Counted from the first letter of the stretch, positions 1 to 6,520 are shown. The stretch is 10,789 bases of DNA from B75-G9 sp964564905 (GCA_964564905.1 CAZMCI010000035.1:1-10789), one strand, 5' to 3'. Numbers and translations: made by a program. The notes: a model not told the origin generated them from the letters alone.

Positions 1-115
1 TGATTTTGGACTTGCCTTCAGGACGAACAAAGAGTTCCTGGCCCTTTTCCAGCCCTATGAACCCGACAATCTCTTGGGATTCCTGTGCATGTAGTCGAGT
101 ATTCCTGCAAATCAC
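1..115 (-). CDS. Possible N-terminal fragment of an unrecognised protein, running off the left edge
   Basis: On the minus strand one frame stays open from a GTG at 115 to the window edge, about 38 codons. The part nearest the edge reads like real protein (for example VGFIGLEKGQELFVRP), while both other minus frames hit stops. No family is recognised from so short a piece. An in-frame TAG lies just upstream of the GTG, so a longer start is impossible. No clear ribosome binding site or TATA element precedes it, so the start is uncertain. It lies downstream of the tRNA gene on the same strand. Confidence 0.3.
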   Translation of the reverse strand, partial: MICRNTRLHAQESQEIVGFIGLEKGQELFVRPEGKSKI

Positions 116-164
116 CTATGCAACCAAGCGATCCATGAGGGGCACGAGCTCACGTTTTGGAAGG

Positions 165-257
165 TGGCGGGCTCGCCGGGATTCGAACCCGGGTTACAGG
201 CTTGCTGCCGTTTTCCGACCGCAGGCCTGTGTCTTATCCAAGCTGGACCACGAGCCC
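165..257 (-). tRNA. tRNA-Arg (anticodon GCG) with a 16-nt intron; CCA encoded
   Basis: The minus strand folds as a cloverleaf. The 7-bp acceptor GGGCUCG/CGAGCCC pairs 251-257 with 169-175, the discriminator is G (168), and CCA is encoded at 165-167. The D-arm has G18 G19 A20, the last being a known arginine identity base. The anticodon stem is CAGGC/GCCUG. The T-arm is CCGGG/CCCGG around UUCGAAU, and the variable loop has four bases. The anticodon loop is 23 nt, and removing a 16-nt intron leaves seven bases, C-U-GCG-G-A, with anticodon GCG (222-220) reading CGC. A TATA-like element about 27 bp upstream fits transcription starting at or near base 1 of the tRNA. Confidence 0.93.
203..218 (-). 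other. tRNA intron at position 37/38 in a bulge-helix-bulge motif
   Basis: The 16-nt intron UCGGAAAACGGCAGCA can be placed exactly. Anticodon-loop bases CUGC (32-35) pair with GCAG in the intron to form the 4-bp central helix. It is flanked by two 3-nt bulges, GGU and CAA, and the cut falls after the second base of each (GG^U and CA^A). This is the canonical substrate of the archaeal tRNA-splicing endonuclease. The rest of the intron is a 2-bp CG/CG stem closed by GAAAA. Confidence 0.88.
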
Positions 258-280
258 GATATATAGATGAAGCGATGGGC

Positions 281-288
281 AAATAAAA
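281..288 (-). promoter_or_regulatory. TATA-like box of the tRNA-Arg gene
   Basis: TTTTATTT on the minus strand is centred about 27 bp upstream of the first base of the tRNA (257), the usual TATA-to-start spacing in archaea. A second AT run (259-265) lies directly before the gene. Confidence 0.6.
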
Positions 289-344
289 CGGCACGCAAAT
301 GTGTGAACTTCTCTTCTTTCTCACGCAAGAGGACTTCCGATAGA

Positions 345-352
345 GTTAAAAC
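345..352 (+). promoter_or_regulatory. Probable TATA-like box of the zinc-ribbon/aEF-1beta operon
   Basis: GTTAAAAC is centred about 33 bp before the ATG at 382, predicting a start near 375 and a very short leader. The call rests on spacing and base composition only. Confidence 0.4.
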
Positions 353-381
353 GATTGGGGCTAACAGAGGGTGGGACCAAA

Positions 382-546
382 ATGGCGATGATATGTACTT
401 CATGCAACCGTGAGATAGCCTCAGGAGAGGTGGTAACGAGATTTCTCTGTCCAAATTGCGGGTCAGTCGAAATTTTGCGCTGCAGGAAGTGCAAAAGGCT
501 CAGCAGACCATATCGTTGTTCAAATTGCGGGTTTACCGGGCCGTGA
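382..546 (+). CDS. Small archaeal zinc-ribbon protein (COG2888-type), partner of aEF-1beta
   Basis: This 54-residue protein contains four CxxC knuckles (C5/C8, C23/C26, C34/C37, C46/C49), enough to bind two zinc ions, and ends in CGFTGP. The length, cysteine spacing and ending match the archaeal small zinc-finger family COG2888, usually annotated as a Zn-ribbon RNA-binding protein and related to haloarchaeal HVO_2753. Its molecular role is not firmly known. It lies 13 bp upstream of the aEF-1beta gene, an arrangement widespread in archaea that points to a function in or near translation. I chose the ATG at 382 because the purine-rich GAGGGTGGGA lies just before it. A longer in-frame start at 355 would add residues unlike the family and sit next to the TATA element. 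Confidence 0.85.
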   Translation: MAMICTSCNREIASGEVVTRFLCPNCGSVEILRCRKCKRLSRPYRCSNCGFTGP

Positions 547-559
547 GAGGGAGATCCAG

Positions 560-817
560 ATGGCTAAAGTTGCCGTTACCATAAAGTTAATGCCTGAGAG
601 CCCAGATGTGGATCTGAACAGCATCGAGGCGACGGTGAAAGGACTTCTTGAGGTTCACACTGTATCCCGAGAACCAGTAGCGTTCGGTCTTCAGGCCCTC
701 CGGGTGGTCGCAGTTGTCGACGACGCAGCGGGTGGCAGTGAACAACTGGAACGAGAGCTCGCGAGCATCCACGGCGTCGGCAATGTTCAGGTTGTTAGTC
801 TGACGCGCTTGCCGTAA
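560..817 (+). CDS. ef1b: Translation elongation factor 1-beta (aEF-1B), GDP/GTP exchange factor
   Basis: This protein of 85 residues matches the compact archaeal aEF-1beta in length and pattern. It opens AKVAVTIKLMPESPDVDL, has a central AFGLQALRVVAVVDD strand region, and ends GVGNVQVVSLTRLP. In archaea this ferredoxin-like domain promotes GDP release from EF-1A so the factor can reload with aminoacyl-tRNA. It corresponds to the catalytic C-terminal domain of eukaryotic eEF1B. The start ATG is preceded by GAGAGGGAGATCC, a good ribosome binding site overlapping the end region of the zinc-ribbon gene. With only 13 bp between the two genes, they are almost certainly cotranscribed. Confidence 0.9.
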   Translation: MAKVAVTIKLMPESPDVDLNSIEATVKGLLEVHTVSREPVAFGLQALRVVAVVDDAAGGSEQLERELASIHGVGNVQVVSLTRLP

Positions 818-901
818 CGCACCCTAATGAATGGAGGCCGATCCTCAAGCGATCGAAGTTGAACCCGCACCCTCACCGGACAAGACGCAACCGTTGACGG
901 A

Positions 902-939
902 GGCACCTCTTCCGAGAAACGTAGGTTGTTAAGGGTGCC
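902..939. repeat. Inverted repeat GGCACC...GGTGCC in the intergenic stretch
   Basis: GGCACC (902-907) is the exact reverse complement of GGTGCC (934-939), with a possible extra U-G pair inside, enclosing about 24 nt. A nested ACCT/AGGT pair can also form. It is not followed by a T-tract on the plus strand, so it does not look like an intrinsic terminator. It could be part of a structured RNA or arise by chance. Confidence 0.35.
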
Positions 940-1124
940 GCTCTCGCGGTTCCGTCCCGAAAGTTGTTTGTGAGGATCTCCTATCTGGGGTTTACCCGCG
1001 CTTTCCATCGGGTGCTCATCAAGACCTGCGTGGACAAGCCTTAAGGCCCAATCAATCGTAGCAATCTCCCAGACGAGCCAATTATTCGACGCTTTTTTGA
1101 CCTCAGCCCGCCCGAAACCGAAAG

Positions 1125-1132
1125 CTACATAA
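1125..1132 (+). promoter_or_regulatory. Possible TATA-like box of the cysteine desulfurase gene
   Basis: CTACATAA, preceded by the purine-rich CCGAAAG that could serve as a BRE, lies about 55 bp before the GTG start. That would give a leader of roughly 25-30 nt containing the ribosome binding site. The match is weak. Confidence 0.3.
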
Positions 1133-1182
1133 TTCCTCCCCACCTCGAGAGATGTGACCCCAGGATGAGTTGAGGTGAAAAA

Positions 1183-2388
1183 GTGGCAAAAAGTGTGGAC
1201 GGGGTCAGGGCCGACATCCCGTTTCTGCGCACGGGCGTGATATACTTAGACAACGCGGCCACCACACCCACACCCAAGCCCGTCCTAGACGCCATGCTCG
1301 AGTATTATCAGGAATACAGTGCAAATATCGGGCGAGGACTATATCGTGCTGCCAAGCGCGCTACCGAGGCCTTCGAGGCCACCAGGGCAAAAATCGCCCG
1401 CGTGATTGGGGCGAAACCCGAGGATATAGCCTACACGAAGAATACCACCGAGGCCATCAACATCGTTGCCCGGGGACTGGGCTTGAAGAAAGGCGATAAG
1501 GTCATAAGCACGGTTCTCGAGCATCACAGCAATCTTCTTCCATGGCAGCGCCTCGAGAGCGAACGGGGTGTAAAACTGGAGCTGGTCGGTGCATCGAAGG
1601 AATGTCTGCTCGATCCGGCCGATTTCGAAAGGGCAATAGACAAGAAAACCCGGCTGATAGCTGTCCATCACGTCTCCAACTCGGTGGGGAGCATCCAGCC
1701 GGTGGAGGAAATAGGCAAGCTGGCTCAAGACCACAAGATCCTGTATCTGGTGGACGCCGCGCAGTCCGTGGGTCACATGCAGGTGGATGTCAGGAGGTTG
1801 AAATGCGATTTTCTCGTTGCCCCCGGGCACAAAGGTCTGTTGGGACCACAGGGCACCGGATTTCTCTATGCCGCGCAGGGAAGGCTATCCGGGCTCGAAC
1901 CGCTGACGGTCGGCGGCGGAATCGTCGAGGAGGTAGGGCTCCATCGGTCGAATTTGGTCGGACCGCCTCAGGTCTTCGACGCGGGCACTCCCAATATTCC
2001 AGGGGTGATAGGACTCGGGCGCGCATGCGAGTACGTGCTTGAGATAGGAGTGGAGAAGATCGCAGAACGGGAAAGAAAACTGCTCGAGCAAATGCTGAAG
2101 ATAGCCGACATAGCTGGTGTCAAAGTATACGGTCCATCAGAGGCGGTGCGGCATGGCGGAGTGCTCAGCTTTAACATCGAAGGACTAGACCATCACGAGG
2201 TGGCCTCGATGCTGGACGAAATCGCCAAGATAGCGGTCCGTTCTGGGCATCACTGTGCGCAGCCGACCATGAATCATCTTGGCGTGAAGGGAACGGTCCG
2301 TGCTTCGGTTCACTACTACAACACGGAAGGCGAGATCGAAAAGTTTGTCACATCAGTTGGAGAAATAGCGCAGAAGATGCGCGGCTGA
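1183..2388 (+). CDS. sufS: Cysteine desulfurase, SufS/CsdA type (class V aminotransferase fold)
   Basis: The 401-residue PLP enzyme moves sulfur from L-cysteine to an active-site cysteine for Fe-S cluster and other sulfur transfer, releasing alanine. Seen in order: YLDNAATTPTPKPVL near the N-terminus, TKNTTEAIN, EHHSNLLPWQ (H114/H115, cofactor stacking region), VDAAQSVGHMQVDV, the lysine motif GHKGLLGPQGTGFLY with PLP lysine K217, and RSGHHCAQP with the persulfide cysteine C358. The RxGHHCAQP form and the overall length identify the SufS-like group rather than the IscS/NifS group. The GTG start is supported by GAGGTGA (1172-1178), placed just upstream. No scaffold protein (SufU, IscU) or SufBC is adjacent, so its partner must lie elsewhere. 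It converges on the HDAC-family gene with only 3 bp between the stop codons. Confidence 0.92.
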   Translation: MAKSVDGVRADIPFLRTGVIYLDNAATTPTPKPVLDAMLEYYQEYSANIGRGLYRAAKRATEAFEATRAKIARVIGAKPEDIAYTKNTTEAINIVARGLGLKKGDKVISTVLEHHSNLLPWQRLESERGVKLELVGASKECLLDPADFERAIDKKTRLIAVHHVSNSVGSIQPVEEIGKLAQDHKILYLVDAAQSVGHMQVDVRRLKCDFLVAPGHKGLLGPQGTGFLYAAQGRLSGLEPLTVGGGIVEEVGLHRSNLVGPPQVFDAGTPNIPGVIGLGRACEYVLEIGVEKIAERERKLLEQMLKIADIAGVKVYGPSEAVRHGGVLSFNIEGLDHHEVASMLDEIAKIAVRSGHHCAQPTMNHLGVKGTVRASVHYYNTEGEIEKFVTSVGEIAQKMRG

Positions 2389-2391
2389 TTT

Positions 2392-3420
2392 TCACAGCTT
2401 CCATTTGTCGGATAGTGCAAGTTTGACTTCATCGATCACTTCAGGACGTTTAGGCTCCGCCGTCGGTGAAAATCTTTCTCCTCGCATGACCTTCATGATG
2501 TTGAGCACACCTCCCGAGAGGGCATTCAGGTCGTAGCCTCCCTCGAGCAGGAAAATTACTCTGCTTCCACACATCCTCTCCGCCTGCCGGATCACAAAAT
2601 CGGCCAGCCGACCGTAGGCGGAGGTGGAAAGCTGGAGACTTGTCAGCGGATCGTTGGCGTGGGCGTCAAACCCAACGGATACCACAAATAGCTCAGGTCT
2701 AAATTGTTCGGACAGTGGAAGGAAAATTTCACGCATGATGCCCTCATAATCTGCATCGTCGCTTCCGGGTCCCACCGGCACGTTGACGTTGTATCCTTTT
2801 CCTTCTCCGCTTCCGATCTCGGTCACGAATCCCGTCCCCGGATAAAGCGTGGCGGGATGCTGATGAATGGACATGTAAAGCACGGTTGGGTCATCGTAAA
2901 ATATGTCTTGGGTACCGTTGCCATGGTGAGCGTCGATATCTAGGATGAACACTCGCTGGAGGTCAAATTCCTTTTTCACGTATTTGATCATCACCGCCGC
3001 ATTGTTGAAATAGCAGAATCCCCCTCCTCCTGACCTAGACGCGTGATGCCCCGGAGGCCGAACAAGCGCGAAGGCGCCCCCGACGTCTCCGGAAACCACC
3101 AGACGCCCGGCCATGATCGCTCCTCCGGATGCGAGCATAGCCAGTTCCGGCGTGTTTTTGTGGGTCGGCGTGTCCGCATCGATCGGTCTTTCCGTCGCGC
3201 TCAACTTCTCAAACAGTGTGACGTATTCCGGGTCGTGTGCGAGTTCGATCTGCTCGGGGATCGCCGGATTTGGTTCGAATATCCTCACATCCGGAGCATG
3301 CCATAGGCCCGCCTGTTTTAACCCCTCGACGATGGCTTTGAGACGATCCGGACGCTCCGGGTGCCCAGGACCCGGAACATGTTCCAAGTACTTTTCGGAG
3401 TAAACAATCGCGACCGACAT
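2392..3420 (-). CDS. Histone deacetylase family protein (AcuC/HDAC-like zinc amidohydrolase)
   Basis: The 342-residue protein has the full HDAC fold signature. RPPGHHASR carries the catalytic histidine pair H125/H126. DIDAHHGNGT supplies zinc ligands D163 and H165, GFDAH supplies D252, and LEGGYDL supplies the transition-state tyrosine Y296. All catalytic residues are present, so it should be an active deacetylase. The family removes acetyl groups from lysine or small amines. In archaea the substrate could be a histone, Alba, another acetylated protein or an acetylpolyamine, and the sequence does not decide which. Only 4 bp separate it from the upstream dph6 gene. Its ribosome binding site AGGTGATC (3430-3423) overlaps the dph6 stop codon, so translation is probably coupled. 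The roughly 25 C-terminal residues lie beyond the catalytic core. Confidence 0.9.
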   Translation of the reverse strand: MSVAIVYSEKYLEHVPGPGHPERPDRLKAIVEGLKQAGLWHAPDVRIFEPNPAIPEQIELAHDPEYVTLFEKLSATERPIDADTPTHKNTPELAMLASGGAIMAGRLVVSGDVGGAFALVRPPGHHASRSGGGGFCYFNNAAVMIKYVKKEFDLQRVFILDIDAHHGNGTQDIFYDDPTVLYMSIHQHPATLYPGTGFVTEIGSGEGKGYNVNVPVGPGSDDADYEGIMREIFLPLSEQFRPELFVVSVGFDAHANDPLTSLQLSTSAYGRLADFVIRQAERMCGSRVIFLLEGGYDLNALSGGVLNIMKVMRGERFSPTAEPKRPEVIDEVKLALSDKWKL

Positions 3421-3422
3421 TC

Positions 3423-3430
3423 GATCACCT
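3423..3430 (-). promoter_or_regulatory. Ribosome binding site of the HDAC gene overlapping the dph6 stop
   Basis: AGGTGATC on the minus strand is close to the anti-16S complement and includes the TGA stop (3427-3425) of dph6. The HDAC ATG (3420-3418) follows at normal spacing. This fixes the HDAC start and suggests coupled translation. Confidence 0.7.
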
Positions 3431-4096
3431 TTCCGCGAGCTTCGCCTGTTTTATGAGCAGATGCCCACTTGTCCCATGCCAGAGGCGCTTTACCTCCAGA
3501 AGCTCGATTCGTTTCTTAAAAATCGGCCCGTCTAGGACGAGGCTCTCATATTCTCCACCTTCTCCGCTTATATGAATCCCGTACCGGCGATTTAGTTCGA
3601 GCAGATCGCGCATCGCCCGGCTGTCAAGTTTTCTTCCCAGCCAGTTTTCGTCTAGTCCCTCTGCGGAGACCTTGGTCACGATCGCTTCAAACCCTGCTGC
3701 GAGAAATTCACGGAAGAGCTCCAGCGGGTCCCTCCCCCAGAGCGGGGTGATGGACTTCAGTCCAAGCTCATTGCAGATGCGCTCAATGCGGCTTTTCTGA
3801 TAGGTCGATGCTATCGCTCCGCTCACCACTCCGTCCACCTCAAGTTCTCCAAGCACCCGTTTTAGATCGTCCAGTTCCTCCTCGTGTACGCCGCTCGTCT
3901 CCACCTTTGTAAAGGGGAATCCCGTGCATTCGGAAAGGAGATCGATGAGGTTAACATCTGGACGGTGGTACATCCAGGAGTCCTCTCTCTCTGGGATCAT
4001 CACGATAACGTTTTTCACCTTGTGTCCTTCCCTGCTCGCCAGCCAGAGGGCATGCATGGAATCCTTGCCCCCGCTTAACAGTGAGACAATTTTCAT
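3425..4096 (-). CDS. dph6: Diphthine-ammonia ligase (Dph6, ATP-PPase/adenine nucleotide alpha hydrolase family)
   Basis: The 223-residue enzyme catalyses the ATP-dependent amidation of diphthine to diphthamide on the conserved histidine of EF-2. The N-terminal PP-loop SGGKDS spans residues 8-13 and binds ATP. The family-diagnostic SGEGGEYES segment lies at about 177-185, followed by LVLDGPIF. Length and both motifs match archaeal Dph6 (formerly the MJ0570-related, Pfam Diphthami_syn_2 family). The start ATG is preceded by AGGTGGTC (4106-4099), a strong ribosome binding site. It heads a two-gene leftward operon with the HDAC-family gene. The ligase acts on EF-2, while the nearby aEF-1beta acts on EF-1A, so both serve elongation without being in one transcription unit. 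Confidence 0.92.
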   Translation of the reverse strand: MKIVSLLSGGKDSMHALWLASREGHKVKNVIVMIPEREDSWMYHRPDVNLIDLLSECTGFPFTKVETSGVHEEELDDLKRVLGELEVDGVVSGAIASTYQKSRIERICNELGLKSITPLWGRDPLELFREFLAAGFEAIVTKVSAEGLDENWLGRKLDSRAMRDLLELNRRYGIHISGEGGEYESLVLDGPIFKKRIELLEVKRLWHGTSGHLLIKQAKLAER

Positions 4097-4154
4097 CCGA
4101 CCACCTAGAACAAATCTATGTGAGCTTCATTTTCGAGAGAAGGGGAGGAGATGG

Positions 4155-4161
4155 CAAATAA
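4155..4161 (-). promoter_or_regulatory. Possible TATA-like box of the dph6-HDAC operon
   Basis: TTATTTG on the minus strand lies about 60 bp before the dph6 ATG, implying a leader of roughly 35 nt. The element is weak. It faces away from the TATA box of the small membrane protein about 25 bp to the right. Confidence 0.25.
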
Positions 4162-4183
4162 CTTTCGGTCGCAGGCTCAAAAG

Positions 4184-4191
4184 TTAAATAA
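4184..4191 (+). promoter_or_regulatory. TATA-like box of the small membrane protein gene
   Basis: TTAAATAA is centred about 35 bp before the ATG at 4222, placing the predicted start near 4213 and giving a very short leader. Confidence 0.5.
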
Positions 4192-4221
4192 CCACATTCA
4201 TATGGAATTTGGGGAAAAGGG

Positions 4222-4569
4222 ATGGGTCCGAGGATCTGGGCATCATTTCTCGCGCTCGCGGCAGGATTGTTTCTTTTGCTCGAGGGCTCAAAGTTCGACC
4301 CGGCCCGGGGAGCACTAGATATAGTGTTCTTGGTGGTTGGAGCCATCTTGACCGTCTCCTACTTCTTCTTTTTGGGAGATTATCTGGAACGCAGATTTGG
4401 ATATAAAACAGCCACTCTGGTACCGGTTTTGTTTGTGCTTGGTTGTGTGATGCTTTACCAAGGGATCGTGAGGCCGGTGGAAGTGGTGAGCAGGGTATTG
4501 CTGGGTGTTCTGGGTTTGCTCATGGCAGTGGGTTCGGGTTTTTGGATGTACCGAATATCTAAAAGGTGA
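4222..4569 (+). CDS. Small four-helix membrane protein of unknown function
   Basis: This 115-residue protein is strongly hydrophobic, with four predicted transmembrane segments at about residues 5-20, 31-51, 64-80 and 90-110. They are separated by short charged loops (EGSKFDPARG and DYLERRFGYK) and the chain ends in RISKR. No family is recognised and no catalytic motif is visible. The ATG at 4222 is preceded by GGGGAAAAGGG, a weak but suitably placed ribosome binding site. An upstream ATG at 4202 is out of frame. The gene is divergent from dph6 and convergent with the permease gene, with 2 bp between stop codons, so it appears to be its own transcription unit. Composition is like its neighbours. 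Confidence 0.7.
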   Translation: MGPRIWASFLALAAGLFLLLEGSKFDPARGALDIVFLVVGAILTVSYFFFLGDYLERRFGYKTATLVPVLFVLGCVMLYQGIVRPVEVVSRVLLGVLGLLMAVGSGFWMYRISKR

Positions 4570-4571
4570 TC

Positions 4572-5813
4572 CTACAATCCAAGTTTGGACAGCATCCACC
4601 CTTTCATCCCCCCGAAGTACAGAATACACGGTAGCATGATGACACCCATACAGTGGGTCCGTTTAACCTTTGCGAGAGCCGGAAGGATCCCAATCGCGGT
4701 CGCGGTTCCCAGTATGGGTAAACCCATCGGGCCCGCATACCAAAACGTCATTACAACCATCCCGGCCATCACTGTCAGACACATCGCTTGATAAGGGATC
4801 TTTCCTATGTGAAGAGCGGCCATTCGTCCAAGTTTCAGATGAAGCATTGCCGCGATTCCTCCCGCCGTGAGCGCGCCACCGATCAAGAGAAGCAGCTCAT
4901 GAAATCCCACATTTCCAAGAAGCTGGTCGACTGCGACGGCCGCCCCGCTCCGTGGCCGCCCAATGGCATAAAGCGCTACAAATGAGAAAAGCGACTTGGC
5001 CATGTTTACCCCACTCACACCGATCAAAAACTCTCTGACGCCGCCAGATCGTGTTGCCATTTGAGCGAGCACCGTTCCCTGGGAGGGCCCTATCCCCGGG
5101 ATGATTCCAGTTAAGACCCCTGCACCAGTTCCGGCGCACAGCGCTTTCAGATTTGGGGCGAGCTCAAGCGGTTCTCGAGCATCAACGTTTTGTTTCGGAA
5201 GACCCGTGTTACGGAATATGCTAGGAATGAGCACACTTGCCCCGAAGAGTCCGCTCAAGAGGGGAACGAGGGCCACTTCCCCGCGCACTAGGTTTGTGTC
5301 GAGGGTGAGCAAACCCAAAAAGCCTGAGAGCAGGAAGATGGCTGTGGCCCATAAGATCTTTCGCCACGAGTGCTCGAGCGCTATCATGATTCCAGTTATC
5401 GCCAGCAGTAACCAATGCATATGGGGCCTTCCGATCTCATAAGCGGGGAGAAACACCAGTGAGAGAGGTAGGGCAAGTGTGGCGCCGATCATCAGTGCTC
5501 CCAAGCCCCCAAAAGCGGTCAGTCGGATGGCTTCGTATCCTCTTCCCTCCAGCAGGAGGCGGTGGGCCGGCAGCACGGAGAGTTCCGTTCCCACTTCGGG
5601 TGCTCCGAGGAAAGTCGCAGGGATGTAGCTGATGAAGATGTGGGTTGTCATCATTGCCACGATCAGGATCACCAGATTTATGGGTGGCAACCCCGAGGCC
5701 GCGGCTAGACCGACCATTACTGGAGTAATGTTGTTCACGTGGAGTCCTGGAATCAGCCCCGTGAACGTCCCCAGCCCGATACCCGCCGCCGCGTACAGAG
5801 CTAGGTCCAGCAT
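4572..5813 (-). CDS. TctA/DUF112-like permease (COG1784-type archaeal membrane protein)
   Basis: The 413-residue polytopic protein has many hydrophobic segments and two copies of a glycine/proline signature. One is GTFTGLIPGLHVNN at about residues 15-28 and the other is AGVLTGIIPGIGPSQGT at about 231-247. This two-repeat arrangement is typical of the TctA permease superfamily, where the repeats form the two halves of the transport core. TctA proteins normally work with TctB and a periplasmic binding protein TctC to import carboxylates, but neither is present. The archaeal COG1784 group usually stands alone and its substrate is unknown. The ATG directly abuts the stop codon of the upstream OB-fold gene (TAAATG), so the two are almost certainly translated together. 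Substrate and direction of transport cannot be read from the sequence. Confidence 0.78.
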   Translation of the reverse strand: MLDLALYAAAGIGLGTFTGLIPGLHVNNITPVMVGLAAASGLPPINLVILIVAMMTTHIFISYIPATFLGAPEVGTELSVLPAHRLLLEGRGYEAIRLTAFGGLGALMIGATLALPLSLVFLPAYEIGRPHMHWLLLAITGIMIALEHSWRKILWATAIFLLSGFLGLLTLDTNLVRGEVALVPLLSGLFGASVLIPSIFRNTGLPKQNVDAREPLELAPNLKALCAGTGAGVLTGIIPGIGPSQGTVLAQMATRSGGVREFLIGVSGVNMAKSLFSFVALYAIGRPRSGAAVAVDQLLGNVGFHELLLLIGGALTAGGIAAMLHLKLGRMAALHIGKIPYQAMCLTVMAGMVVMTFWYAGPMGLPILGTATAIGILPALAKVKRTHCMGVIMLPCILYFGGMKGWMLSKLGL

Positions 5814-6482
5814 TTACGCATCCTCTATCGGACACAGGCCTGTTGGATCCACCACCTTGAGTTCGATTTCCCCGTTGTAGAGCTGAAGCCACCCACTGGC
5901 GCGCAGAGTCTCGCCTTCACACAGCTCTGTCGCCCTGTCCTCCACGACCCAGCACGGCACGAACACGGGAAGTTTGGCCCCTTCCTGCTCGAGGGTGAGA
6001 AGGATGCTTCCGTTTGACAGTTTTCGGCACTCTAGGATCGTCCCCTGAACCTTTGCAGGACATCCAGCGTTCTCCTTGGTGAGCTCCGGCAACTTCGTTG
6101 GCGGTGTGCGCGTTATCTTTACATCCTCCGCACTCTCCGGAATGAGTTCCAGCCTGTTCCGATAGACCGAGACCTCCCCGGAGACCGTCACCACGTCCAA
6201 AAACTCGATCGGTTTTTCCAATCCCCCACGCACCCCAGAAAAAATCGGCACATCGATTACTCCCCCGGATTCATCGCGGAGCTTTAGAAAAAGATGTCCC
6301 TTGGGATGTTCTTGTAGGTCAACCACCTCTCCCGAGACAGTCACCTCGAGCCCGATGAAGCTGTTGTCAAGGCTGGCGATCGGCATAAGGGGAGGACGGG
6401 TTGATACGGCCCCCATGTACAGAAGCCCTAGACCGACGACCGAACATACCAGCCCGAGTTTTGTGAGGGTATTTTCGTCCAT
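5814..6482 (-). CDS. Membrane-anchored protein with two predicted OB-fold domains
   Basis: The 222-residue protein starts with a single hydrophobic helix (about residues 8-27), read as an uncleaved anchor or signal. Two beta-rich domains follow. One, at about 44-122, is of the kind IGLEVTVSGEVVDLQ...GHLFLKLRDESG. The other, at about 142-212, is AKVQGTILECRKLSNGSILLTLEQEG...ASGWLQLYNGEIELKV. Both have the strand pattern of nucleic-acid-binding OB folds (tRNA_anti/RPA-like). Five of its six cysteines fall in the second half (C141, C152, C177, C188, C217). The ATG follows GGAGGAAA, a strong ribosome binding site. It is the first gene of a two-gene operon with the TctA-like permease. A membrane-tethered OB fold may bind sugars, peptides or nucleic acid, and ligand and topology are inferred, not shown. 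Confidence 0.7.
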   Translation of the reverse strand: MDENTLTKLGLVCSVVGLGLLYMGAVSTRPPLMPIASLDNSFIGLEVTVSGEVVDLQEHPKGHLFLKLRDESGGVIDVPIFSGVRGGLEKPIEFLDVVTVSGEVSVYRNRLELIPESAEDVKITRTPPTKLPELTKENAGCPAKVQGTILECRKLSNGSILLTLEQEGAKLPVFVPCWVVEDRATELCEGETLRASGWLQLYNGEIELKVVDPTGLCPIEDA

Positions 6483-6511
6483 TTTCCTCCGGAGGTCTTG
6501 CGTGAAAATGG

Positions 6512-6518
6512 TTTATAA
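6512..6518 (-). promoter_or_regulatory. TATA box of the OB-fold/permease operon
   Basis: TTATAAA on the minus strand is about 33 bp before the OB-fold ATG, predicting a start near 6490 and a leader just long enough for the GGAGG ribosome binding site. Because the core TTATAA is self-complementary, it could also fire to the right. Confidence 0.6.
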
Positions 6519-6520
6519 GG

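Larger units (their letters stand above)
818..1182 (+). other. 365-bp intergenic stretch without a recognised gene
   Basis: No known protein family or RNA gene is recognised on either strand. I looked for the signature segments of SRP RNA, RNase P RNA, 5S rRNA and tRNA and did not see them. It contains an inverted repeat (902-907 with 934-939), a 33-codon plus-strand ORF (831-932), and a long minus-strand open frame (1143 to 787) that overlaps the end of aEF-1beta. None has a convincing start signal or family match. The last 60 bp carry the likely promoter and ribosome binding site of the cysteine desulfurase. The stretch is long for an otherwise tightly packed region. Confidence 0.5.

Noticed and set aside
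6..266. 86-codon plus-strand open frame across the left end
   Set aside because: It reads straight through the tRNA-Arg gene on the other strand, so it is a chance frame.
831..932. 33-codon plus-strand ORF starting MEADPQAIEVEPAP
   Set aside because: Protein-like composition, but very short, with no ribosome binding site, a proline-rich low-information sequence, and its end lies inside an inverted repeat.
787..1143. 118-codon minus-strand open frame between aEF-1beta and the desulfurase
   Set aside because: It overlaps the end of the well-supported aEF-1beta gene, matches no family I recognise, lacks a clear ribosome binding site, and its second half is arginine/proline-rich like a shadow frame. 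Kept only as a note in the intergenic entry and findings.
1339..1830. 163-codon minus-strand open frame inside the cysteine desulfurase
   Set aside because: Shadow of a gene with complete catalytic motifs on the plus strand.
5437..5892. 151-codon minus-strand open frame overlapping the permease and OB-fold genes
   Set aside because: Glycine/arginine-rich out-of-frame shadow crossing the junction of two better-supported genes.
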